A DNA stretch of 64,000 nucleotides from Luidia sarsii (Eukaryota > Echinodermata > Asteroidea > Paxillosida > Luidiidae): assembly GCA_949987565.1 (NCBI GenBank), contig OX465114.1, forward strand, positions 3,252,832 to 3,316,831. The letters run 5' to 3'. The position numbers and the translations under genes are program-made. The notes beneath the pieces were generated by a model. The model was not told the DNA's origin, did not search any database, and saw only the letters and a program-made list of their open reading frames with translations. Positions 1-9,725 of this stretch are shown piece after piece. Positions within the stretch are counted from its first letter, which is position 1; the number at the start of each line of letters is the position of its first letter.

Positions 1-74
1 GACAAGGACAAAACAGATACATGTACATGTACACCTGTTCACCTGGTGTACATGTATCTGTTTGGTCCTTGTCA
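1..74. repeat. Inverted repeat / hairpin
   Basis: GACAAGGAC at the left edge pairs with GTCCTTGTC at 65-73. The inner arms (acagatacatgtacatgtac and its complement) contain TGTACA repeats. The window may cut a larger palindrome. Confidence 0.7.
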
Positions 75-604
75 CTCTGCCTTTGAGAAAGGTCCTGCTA
101 GGATCGAAACGTCAGGCCCAATAAATTTTGAGCGATTGAATTTGTTATAATCTCTGTATCAACACTTTTACTGTGGAATATCTTGTCTTTACAGCTTCCA
201 AATGTCTGTAAAGGCAGGCTGAAATGGGATTTAGTTCGCATTATTCATGTATAAACCAATAAAGTATGAAATTATGAATGATATTTTGTGTGATTTTGAT
301 GTTTGGTTTCTTTGACAAGTACACGAAAAACAGGTTTACAACGTTGCGACAGGCCGCTCCACCGGTGGAATTTGACCCTAATAAGCATAAATCTTCAAAC
401 ACTTTGGTCGTTAGCAACATTGCAAAACAATTCTATAGCATGGATTGAAGTGATCAAATATCTATTGCAGCAGCCTTTAAGAAACATTTGTAGTCACAAA
501 ACCATTTTCAAATAAACTGTAATCAGACACCATAATACATGTAGTTCAGTATCACAATGTTTTATTTCACCATTTCAGCATTTTCTTTCAACATTTAAAC
601 ATTT
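75..604. other. Non-coding stretch
   Basis: It contains one copy (about 78-120) of a dispersed inverted-repeat motif, ggtcctgctaggatcgaaac. The rest is AT-rich. The small reading frame at 303-515 has no recognisable features. Confidence 0.5.
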
Positions 605-1437
605 AAAAATTTAAAAAGGCTGAGATGAATTTTCTTCTCCGTCTCTCCATTTCGTCATGTTTAGTCTTCCCCTTTTTGGGTCTCTCACGTCTTCATCTTT
701 GATCTCCCCATTTCGTTGTCTTTTTCGTCTCTTTGTCTCACCATTTTGTTGCCTCTGGTCACTTTGTTTCTCTCCATTTCTGCATTTTTTATCTCTTAAT
801 TTTGTTGTCTTTTGTCTTCATCTCTCCAGTTTGTCAAATTTTGTCTCTCAATGACGTCGTCTTTCGTCTATTTGTCTTACCATTTTGTCATCTTTCCTCT
901 CTTGAGCTGCGTTTCCACTGGTTGATCGGACTAACATGTAACCGAGACGATGGTTAAATTTCCAATAGTCAAGTGTGACCGTCGTTCCCACTTGGACTTT
1001 TGAGTCGGTCAATATAACCAAGACGATAGTTATAGTAACCGAGCTGGCAAAAATTATGTGCGCACAGTGCTCGTATGCCGAGTTGCGTTTTACCGTATGG
1101 TGCCTTTCCACTGGACTAATCGGCTCGGTTACACTTACCTGGTCACTTTTTACTGGGCAGAGGTTAGCCGGTAAAAAGTAACCATTCGGCTCAAAAGTAA
1201 CGGAGAGGAATTTTAACTGGGCCATTTGCACTGGACTTAAAAATGGGAAAAGTAACCATCGTCTCGGTTACTTTGAGCAAAATACTGTAAGTCCAGTTGA
1301 AACGCAGCTTTAGTCTCTCCTTGTGCTTTAGTCTCTCATTCTTTAGACTGTCTCCCAATTTCTTCATCTTGAATCTCTTTGTGTCTATTTGATCACCCTT
1401 CGCCCGCCTGTCTCTCCATTTCGTCTTCTGTCACAAC
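605..1437. repeat. Pyrimidine-rich minisatellite interrupted by an inverted-repeat element
   Basis: Degenerate units near tctctccatttcgtctt fill 640-905 and 1312-1437. They are split by a separate element of about 405 bp described next. Confidence 0.6.
906..1311. mobile_element. MITE-like element inside the minisatellite
   Basis: The ends agctgcgtttccactgg and ccagttgaaacgcagct are inverted repeats. Internal ttccactgga and accgagacgatggtta motifs recur in inverted orientation. The minisatellite resumes on the other side, which supports insertion. Confidence 0.65.
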
Positions 1438-2063
1438 CATGGTTCTCCTACTCCCTAGGTTGCAACCTCGGTAGCTTGCGGATCACACAGAACAAAACAC
1501 ACAAAAGCACAGAGTGTCTTACTGTTAGTGTTATTTACAAGATTTTACATTATGTACAAGAGAATTGACATGATAAGTTTGGTCCTGTGCGCTGGCCATT
1601 CAGCGGGGAGGTCAATGGATCCTCGGTTCCCGCTCTAGGTCCGGTTCGAGTCCAAGCGCCGGCCTGAGAGCGTCTCTCGTCCATGTCTCAAGACTGAAAC
1701 AATACCCGACGTGCTTCGTCCAAACTGATAACTTGCACATCCTGGATGATTTTAATCATTGTCTCTGGGACAAGCACTTTCATGACATAGTCGAACCACT
1801 GCAGGAACAATTACAAATGAAAACGTGAAGTTAATACAAAAAATGTTGGAAACTGCTCACCGAATAAAATGACCTGCAATACATAAATCTCAAAAGGTAG
1901 AGGGCCTGACGTTTCGATCCTAGCAGGACCATTCTCTTTGCCATGTTTGCCTTTGAGCAAGGTCCTGCTAGGATCTGAACATCAGGCTGTCTAACTTTTC
2001 AAATTAAAATGTAAAACTAATGTTAACTAAAATACATAATACATTCAATTGACTATTCAACTT
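1438..2063. other. Non-coding stretch
   Basis: A box-B-like ggttcgagtcc at about 1651 hints at a degenerate tRNA-derived SINE. An inverted pair of the cctgctaggatc motif lies at 1900-1985. Nothing else is recognised. Confidence 0.4.
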
Positions 2064-3240
2064 CGAAAATTGGAAAAGAAAACTTTGACTGGACTGGGAC
2101 TTGAACCCAAGACCTCTGGATGAACGCACCAGTGCTCTTTCATTCAAAATGCAAAAGCTGCATCCACTTTGTGTGATCTCTGAGCTGCTGTAGCCAGGCA
2201 TGCAACAATGGGTTGTTTGCATCTGAATGAGAGCAGGGATGTGATCCCTGGAGATATACAGCAGTTGATGGTTGCACCCCCACCCTGGCAAAGATTAGTT
2301 GCCTATTTGGAAAGGCCACCATCTAAGGGCTGGATAGCTCAGATGTAAGAGCACTGGTGTGCCAAAGACTAGTTGACTATTAGGGAAGGCCACCATCTAA
2401 GGGCTGAATAGCTCAGATGGTAAGAGCACTGGTGTGCCAAAGACTAGTTGACTATTAGGGAAGGCCACCATCTAAGGGCTGGATAGCTCAGATAGTAAGA
2501 GCGCTGGTGTGCCAAAGACTAGTTGACTATTAGGGAAGGCCACCATCTAAGGGCTGGATAGCTCAGATGGTAAGAGCACTGGTGTGCCAAAGACTAGTTG
2601 ACTATTTGGGAAGGCCACCATCTAAGGGCTGGATAGCTCAGATGGTAAGAGCAGTGGTGTGCCAAAGACTAGTTGACTATTTGGGAAGGCCACCGTCTAA
2701 GGGCTGGATAGCTCAAATGGTAAGAGCACTGGTGTGCCAAAGACTAGTTGACTATTTGGGAAGGCCACCATCTAAGGGCTGAATAGCTCAGATGGTAAGA
2801 GCACTGGTGTGCCAAAGACTAGTTGACTATTAGGGAAGGCCACCATCTAAGGGCTGGATAGCTCAGATAGTAAGAGCGCTGGTGTGCCAAAGACTAGTTG
2901 ACTATTAGGGAAGGCCACCATCTAAGGGCTGGATAGCTCAGATGGTAAGAGCACTGGTGTGCCAAAGACTAGTTGACTATTTGGGAAGGCCACCATCTAA
3001 GGGCTGGATAGCTCAGATGGTAAGAGCGCTGGTGTGCCAAAGACTAGTTGACTATTAGGGAAGGCCACCATCTAAGGGCTGGATAGCTCATATGGTAAGA
3101 GCACTGGTGTGCCAAAGACTAGTTGACTATTTGGGAAGGCCACCATCTAAGGGCTGGATAGCTCAGATGGAAGAGCACTGGTACAGCCAGAGGTCTCAGG
3201 TTCAAGTCCCAGTTGAGTCAAAGTTTTCTTTGCCAAATTT
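2064..3240 (+). mobile_element. tRNA-Lys-like inverted-repeat element with 75-bp box-A array
   Basis: The left end (cttgaacccaagacctctgg) is the reverse complement of the right end (ccagaggtctcaggttcaag), giving inverted repeats of about 50 bp built from the 3' half of a tRNA. Between them a unit carrying the 5' half of the tRNA (ggctggatagctcagatggt) is repeated about twelve times. In complete copies elsewhere GGCTGGA pairs with TCCAGTC as an acceptor stem, and the loop ACTTTAA gives anticodon TTT (Lys). Confidence 0.75.
2325..3180 (+). repeat. 75-bp tandem array of tRNA box A units
   Basis: The start of aagggctg recurs at 2325, 2399, 2474, 2549, 2624, 2699, 2774, 2849, 2924, 2999, 3074 and 3149, so the period is 75 bp. 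Each unit holds a RNA polymerase III A-box-like tagctcagatggtaagagc. Only the last unit is followed by a B box. Confidence 0.9.
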
Positions 3241-3624
3241 ACAATCATTCAAACATCAGTAATACCTTTCAGTAAGAATACAGTTTTTGATATCACAGCT
3301 GCTTGAGTTCAAACGGCGTTTACAACGTTTCACAACAAAAGCTGTTCAAAACAAAATAGTCGACTTACCCTTGTGCTGCCTTTACAAAACATTTGCACCA
3401 CCTCATCGATGATCACCTCCTCTTGGCTCTCTGTGAAAGGCCCAGTCCAATCCAGATATGCCAGCTCCCCTTTAGGTCAAAATAAAGTTGAAAGTATTCT
3501 TCAAACGTTATGCTGCATTGATTACAGGATTGGTATCCGAGGTGTAAAACTTGGGTATCATATAACTAAAGAGTCTACAGCACTTAGATTAACACAACAA
3601 TGATTTTGCTGAGATTTTCCAAAT

Positions 3625-4262
3625 TTAACCCTGAAAGAGTGCGCCCCAACCCCTTGTATTTTTCTTTTTTACATCGATTCAGTGAATTTTTTTTCTGCAT
3701 GCCAAGGCTTTCTGACGTTTTTGGGCCAGCTTATAAGGCACATTTTGACAAATTTTATTAAAATTATAGGTGCTGTTCTCCGACAGTGAACATTTTTCAG
3801 AGCCATGGTGTAAATTGATGGAAATTTTTCCATTGACTTACACTACATAAAAACATAGCATTCAAAAGTGCATGGTGAATTTCTTTCAGGAATTCCTTTG
3901 CATAATTAGCTCATTAATTATTGGTGTATGCAATTGTTGATTCTTCGTGTTTTATTGTCACAGTACATGTAAAATTCATCCGAACACTGCAAACCGATTC
4001 TTTGATAGGGGAAATTCAATAAAAGACACTGAAAAGATGGAAAAAACTAAAAAATGGAATCATAGATAATCAACAAACTATAATTAGACAAAACTTTAAA
4101 AAATTCAAATAAAATTGTACACAAAATTCACTACATATTTCTCTATTACCCTGCTAAATATCATTTGAATCCATCATTGAACGACCAAGATCTGAGGGGA
4201 GGGGCCATAATCCCCCCCCCAACCGTGAGATGGTCAAAATAACCCGGCTCTTTGACGGTTAA
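3625..4262. mobile_element. MITE with TTAA ends (piggyBac-like)
   Basis: Ends ttaaccctgaaagag and ctctttgacggttaa form inverted repeats with TTAA at both outer edges. The body is AT-rich and non-coding. TTAA target duplication is the hallmark of piggyBac-type insertion. Class assignment is inference. Confidence 0.6.
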
Positions 4263-4489
4263 GACTTTTCCAAAACTGTTGCGAGCAAAATACAAATGAT
4301 AGCCAAAATGGGTGCTAGGAATCTATCATACTTACGTCCTTCAACCACATCCCTTTTATACATGTAAATCTTGTGTCTCTCACATGATCTCTGAAAAGAA
4401 TAACAAAAAGGTCTTAAATCATGTGTAAATATGAAGTGAATACAAAATACTGTTGCAAACGGCTCACTGACTAAAATGACCTGCAATAC

Positions 4490-4605
4490 ATCAATCTCAA
4501 AAGTTAGAGGGACTGACGTTTCGATCCTAGCAGGCCTTTTTTTTTCAAAGGCAAAGGTCCTGTTAGGACCGAAACATCAGGCCCTCTAACTTTTGGTCTG
4601 AAATA
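4490..4605. repeat. Inverted pair of the GAAACGTC motif
   Basis: agagggactgacgtttcgatcctagcagg at 4505 is followed by its near reverse complement at 4556-4592. The same pair occurs near 1900, 7560, 12650, 51380, 51590, 59140 and 61640. Confidence 0.7.
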
Positions 4606-4639
4606 CATAGCGTATGTATTTTATCAATGTCTTTCCATT

Positions 4640-4993
4640 TAAAGGCCCTATACAACATCGGTAAAGGTCAAAAGATTACCACAGTTTGTGCGTTAAACCA
4701 TTACACATCCCCAAAAAGCAATCCTGCAAAGGTTTTAGCTCAAATGGTGATCTGAGAAAGTAGAAAAAAGCAAAAAATTCATGGTTTTTGCACCATTCTG
4801 TAGTGTAAGAAAAATTCTATAGCTTCCGAGTAATCAACTATTTGTCGAAGATTTCTCGAGAAATACAGCATCCCAGTCTGTAAGATTTCAACATGATGAT
4901 TCTATCATGGCCATCTACAAACTGTGTAAATTAGAAGGAATTCTGTGGACATCGATGTTTTCCGATCTTCCCAATGTTGTATTGGGCCTTTAA
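4640..4993. mobile_element. MITE, AAGGCCC/CAACAT family
   Basis: It begins aaaggccctatacaacatcgg and ends cccaatgttgtattgggccttt, inverted repeats of about 22 bp. Relatives at 8450, 12829, 13053, 59538 and 60855 share internal sequence such as tgaaatcttacggtc and atggtcatgatagaat. Confidence 0.7.
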
Positions 4994-4999
4994 TTCAAC

Positions 5000-6240
5000 G
5001 TTTCATGATTTCATACATAAAACAAAGAACAACAATGGAATAACGGAGATATTTATAATGATTGCCAACTGACAGATCAATTAAGTTGGGCATACAGTAG
5101 GTGACCCGCTCCAGCAAAAGGTGATAAAAATCGCGCTATGCATTTGCATGCAATTGTGACCAGTTGACCCGATCCTTCCGTTGTTCTTCCGGTCCCTTAA
5201 CTTGCAAAACTGGTCTTCTTCCGGGAAGAAAAGTCCTCCCTATTATCTATTGTATTCTTTTGATGGCTTGGCGTAAGTCGGAAAGGTGGATGCAATCGCT
5301 ATCCTTTTGTTTACGCTTTCTCCTTTAAAGGCATGGAGAGGCTACTATTCCTGCCGAAGGATTCTTCCTTTGTACCTTCGCCTTACCCTCGTACCGTTCC
5401 TTTGAAGAATTAACAGCTGTTCTCCACCCCGCCTCGATCGGTCATTGGACAGAACTTGGACAAAACCTCAGTACCTTTATTTTACCCCCGTATCGTTCCT
5501 TGGAAGCATCAACAGCTGTTATCCACCAAACTCAAGATGTCATTGGACGAAACTTCCCTGTGCATGCGCCCTTTAGCAAAAGTCATTATGCAAAGATGCG
5601 GCCGCTGGGGGTTTTTGCTTGCACATCTGCCCGCTCAAGGTTGAAATTTTCTGTAACATTTTGAGATTTTTTCCCCTTCTGAAATCACATCTTAAATGCT
5701 TATAATTTCAGGTTTATTCACAAAAATAGCAATTTCAATCAATAACATGTGTCAAATAAACTCTTTCAACAAGCACACCTCTGCTCCTCACAGCAGACTC
5801 AGATTGTTCAAAGCCTGTTTTCACAACTATGGAATCTTAACTCCATGGACGTAACTACAGAAATGAAGGGGGTATAGAGCTCTGCTATATACCAAAAGAA
5901 AGCGTACATTGTGGGCTTTCCAGTAATCAAGAATATAACTTGATTTGTATTTTTTGCAGCTTAAATCACCTTTTCCTGGAGCGAGTCACTCACATACGTA
6001 TATTTTGACTGATCACAAATAAAGTACAAGACTCAGATTCAAGGTCTGACGTGCTTGTCCGTACAGTGCTTACCCTGCCCTTGAAGATATCCATAATATG
6101 TTGTCTGTTTGCAATCACAAGTTCCTTAAGCTCGGAAGCTTGCAAGTCTGCAATTTCTCTGAAACAGCAATAAAAGGAAAGATAATATGTCATATTTAGT
6201 TGGTTTTGTATCCATAAGATTAATCTGATTGAGCCCATGT
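5000..6240. other. Non-coding stretch with an internal duplication
   Basis: A segment of about 70 bp (cgtaccgttcctttgaag...gtcattggacagaacttgg, 5391-5460) recurs at 5491-5560 with changes. Otherwise nothing is recognised. Reading frames at 5456-5644 and 5990-6346 lack support. Confidence 0.4.
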
Positions 6241-6509
6241 AATGGACCTTTCCCATGAAATATGCAAATAAGAGCTGGCGCATGCGCTTTACTAAATTGG
6301 TGGGCAAACGAGTGCGCGTTGCGTGCAGGTTTCGAAATACGCGCACAGGAGACGCTGAATAGCCAATGACCGCACGCCAAACTGTTAGTGAGAAGGAACG
6401 AGCGCACGCCCGTGGAAAACCATGATTGGTTGGCAGCCCGCTTGCCCACCAAGTTAGTTAAGCGCATGCGCTAGGTCTAATTTGCATATTTCATGGGAAA
6501 GGTCCATTG
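6241..6509. mobile_element. Fold-back element
   Basis: The left arm (about 6247-6310, aatggacctttcccatgaaa...ttggtgggcaa) and right arm (about 6437-6509) are inverted copies about 65 bp long with few mismatches. Each arm contains gcgcatgcgc. Confidence 0.75.
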
Positions 6510-7456
6510 ACCAATAGTGGGTATCAAGTAAAAAAAACCATGGCGGCCCCCATATCGACTGTTGTTAAGTACATGATGACTGCCACACTTGTTTGTTCGA
6601 TCGAGGCTTTTCTTTCTCGGAATCTAAGAAGAACGTTCCTGAGTTTGAACCCGAGACCTTACCGGAATACCCACTATAGGTAAGTCACGTAATGAAACTG
6701 TGCAATCGGTTTATTGGAGGACACAAGGAGAACCACTTCAAATGTATTTTCATGCTACTTTGCTGCGCTCATACGCATGAAAAACAGTTTGGTTATACAG
6801 AACGACCAGGAAAAAAGACACCATGTGCAAGAACTTTGATTCAGAGTGTTAATATAATACAACATAGGGAGTTGCCTACGCACAACCACGTGAATGTACA
6901 TGTAGGCCTAGTCTTATATGTTGAAGTACATTGTACATATATACATGTAGGATGCTTTCAAACAAACAGGGAGTGGGCATACAACATGTGCGTCAGAACC
7001 TGAAGTGATCAGTGTACCATAACAGGGCGAGTTAAATAGTCTGGTTCGGGGTGTGGCATATGAAAGCCACGTGGGACGAATTGCAGGAAAGAGGGCCACC
7101 ACACCTGGTCTTACTGCCTAACAGAACTACATTAGCATCAAAGGTACCGGTATACAGAGTAAGCATTTGAACAAGAGCTCAAAACTCTTCATCAAAACTC
7201 AACATAATCAATAAAGGATTTTATTTGGTTTTTACTTCAGCGTTTAATTTCACCCCAGAAAATTGGACCAAAAAGTAACCAGGGCAGCTTAAACTTCTGA
7301 TGGGAAAATTTATTTACCTTGTGGAAGTAGTTCTCTCAGTGCTGCATTCTGTTAAAAAAAAGGACAATTTTACTTGTTTAATTCTCTAAAAACATTAGGT
7401 TGGATTATGTTTTACAGTCACAGATATGAAATATATTCCACCCCTTCTAATTTTGG
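6510..7456. other. Non-coding stretch
   Basis: It includes a box-B-like gtttgaacccgagacc near 6646 and scattered tgtacat runs. The reading frame 6692-7003 shows no recognisable protein. Nothing further is seen. Confidence 0.4.
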
Positions 7457-7457
7457 T

Positions 7458-8170
7458 TTAACCACTTTGTGCCGGGTGTTTTTCAAGAGCCAATGACCGC
7501 AATGCATTTTTTTTCTTCGAACAATGCGTCATGTTCACAACTTAAATCTCAAAAGTTAGAGGGCCTGACGTTACGATCCTAGCAGGACCTTTCTCAAAGA
7601 TAAAATTTGCTAAAACAATCGGGAACAATATATCTGTGGAATTAATCAATAAGGGTATACTCTGTGTATAAGTGAGTGAAACCTGGCACAAATTGGACAT
7701 CAGTCTGGCTTTTGTCAAGAGATTATTAGTTCGAAAAAGGGCCCATTGTGCGTCGCCAATGGAGCGTAACAGACTTGTATGTGTGCGAGTGTACTGATAC
7801 TGACAGTCCCTGACCGCAGACTAGCCTCCACTCCAGGCAGTCAAAACTTTGAGTTGGTCGGCCCCAACCGAGCGTACAGATTGCAGTAAAGAATGTGGGT
7901 GGAATTCCACTGCCTGACCGACGACCGTTGACCTGTGTGGCTTGCCCACACAATGTCCCCCGCGTGCTTTCAGTGTGTGTGTAACAGACGTGTGTGCATG
8001 CGTGCATGTACGATACCGACTGTCCCTGACCGCAGACTAGCCTCCACTCCAGGCAGTCAAATCTTTGAGTTGGTCGGCCCCAACCGAGCGTACAGATTGC
8101 GGTAAAGAATGTGGGTGGAATTCCACTGCCTGACCGGAGACCGTTGGGCTGTGTGGCTTGCCAACACAAT
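7458..8170. mobile_element. TTAACC MITE, truncated, with internal duplication
   Basis: The left end ttaaccactttgtgccggg matches the complete copy at 59905-60595. A segment starting ctgaccgcagactagcctcc occurs twice, 216 bp apart. The right end with TTAA is missing, and the copy runs into the intron of the zinc-finger array. Confidence 0.65.
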
Positions 8171-8256
8171 GTCTCCCATGGCAAATGAGTGTTACTCATA
8201 CAATACAATACTCATACAATTACAGTTTGAATATCAATATTTTCATAGCTACATAC

Positions 8257-8383
8257 CGCCAGTTGACAAAGGAGTGCTTGACGTTACTTTCTTTGTGCTT
8301 CTTCCCGTTTTTTTCAATGTTCTCCTTCTTTTGCGGATGCTCGACACTTGTCGCATTAAATCTCTATAATATCTGCTGTCCAG
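8257..8383 (-). pseudogene. Degenerate basic exon, module 9
   Basis: 127 nt between the class-typical cacag and gtatgt sites. It starts LDSRYYRDLMRQVSSIRKRR. The length is 11 nt short of the 138-nt class and not a multiple of three, so the end is out of frame relative to its relatives. No acidic exon follows to the left. It probably marks the decayed end of the array, though a terminal exon with its own stop is possible. Confidence 0.6.
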
Positions 8384-8446
8384 CTGTGTAGACAAGGAAT
8401 GGTACATGTACGTTACATTTAGACTTCATGATACTACATGTATACA

Positions 8447-8925
8447 CTATACAACATCAGGAAGATCGGAAAACATCAATGTCCACAGATTTCCTTCTGA
8501 TTTACACAGTTTGTAGATGGTCATGATAGAATCCTCGTGTTGAAATCTTACGGTCTGGGATGCTGAAATTTCGGAGAAATCTTCACTCAAGCACCGACAA
8601 ATAGTTTTTATCTTGCGAGCCAACAACTGTTTTGAATTACATTGTAAACCCCAAAATGTACAAATGTACATGTACAAAGGTTTGTGGTGGTTTTGACACA
8701 AGTCAGTCATCCGTAGTCAATTAAAAACTAATGAGGGCGCTATTCAAAAATACAAACAAATCCATTCATCTCTCACACGTTGGTGCAAAAAAGATGACAG
8801 TTTTACGGCCTTTTCTCCTTTCTCAGATTATCATTTCAGCTACAAACTTCACTGTATTGTTTTGGGGTATGTTTAATGGTTTAACATGCAAACTGAGGTA
8901 ATATTTCTTCGACCTTTACTAAGAC
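8447..8925. mobile_element. AAGGCCC/CAACAT MITE copy, disrupted
   Basis: It shares atcggaaaacatcaatgt and acggtctgggatgctg with the copy at 59540. About 140 bp of unrelated sequence interrupts it near 8620-8760. Confidence 0.55.
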
Positions 8926-8939
8926 TTGAGAGAGAATTT

Positions 8940-9535
8940 CCGAGGGGGGGGGGGGGGGTGTTGTGAACACTTTTCCAACCTTTCACACGGCACAGTGTAA
9001 CATTTCACAGGCCTCCCTGGAGAAGTAAATGCTTACACATGTACTTCGCGGGTTGCCGGTAGACTACACACTGCAGGGATGTAAAAAGCTGCGGGTACCA
9101 GCGCATGTCACTCTCTAAAGGTCATGATTTGACAAGGGATGTCGTACAATAAACAATTCCTCACTTCACATGATCCATTCTCAAGGGTCCCATGAGGAAT
9201 CCTCCACCAGCGGAAGATTTGTCCGAGGTCCAGACCGACGACAAAATCTCTCAATGGTTCACCAAGGACGTAAGTCACTCTCAAGCATTGGTAACCTTTC
9301 ACACAATGGCAAGATTTCTCATGCATGAGACATATTCCCAAGCCGTGCAAGTTTTTTTGTCAGCATCGTCTGAAAAGGGCTAAAATCTCTCAAGGGTTCA
9401 CAAGGGGCGCCTGTCACTTTCAAGCATCTGTAACCTTTCACATGCTGGAACTTTTGGTCAGATTTCTCATGCATGAGATATTCTCTCAAGCCTTGTGAGG
9501 TTTTTTTTTCCAGCGTAGTCTGAAAAGGCCTATTT
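8940..9535. mobile_element. AAGGCTTGAGA inverted-repeat element, inverted relative to other modules
   Basis: It carries the reverse complement of the element seen at 18148-18665 (cacggcacagtgtaacattt, then cagcggaagatttg). A second partial copy at 9380-9535 follows it. The inverted orientation distinguishes module 9. Confidence 0.6.
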
Positions 9536-9537
9536 AC

Positions 9538-9646
9538 CTTCACGTTGTGCTGTACCCTGATGTGTACATCTGGTCTTTTCAGTCCTCTCTTGGGACATCC
9601 TTTCACAGGGCATGGGTAGCCCTTCTTTCCACTTTCATTGTTCTGC
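9538..9646 (-). CDS. Finger B exon, module 9
   Basis: 109 nt, QNNESGKKGYPCPVKGCPKR and an intact H-IRVQ-H. It shows that exon length is conserved even in the most distal module. Confidence 0.75.
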
Positions 9647-9725
9647 CTACATAGTGTAAGAATTGAAATGAAGGGGTTGTTCATTGCGGTGGTATAGATA
9701 AGTGGAAAGGGTGATCAAAGTCATA

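Noticed and set aside
1614..1680. Possible tRNA gene
   Set aside because: Box-B-like ggttcgagtcc is present, but no convincing A box or acceptor stem. At most a degenerate SINE.
2325..3180. CRISPR-like array (regular 75-bp repeats)
   Set aside because: Units are contiguous without unique spacers and contain a tRNA A box. The genome is eukaryotic.
6640..6680. Possible minus-strand tRNA T arm (ggtctcgggttcaaactc)
   Set aside because: No matching 5' half or stem. Likely SINE debris.
6692..7003. 103-residue plus-strand frame
   Set aside because: No recognisable domain, splice context or repeat conservation.
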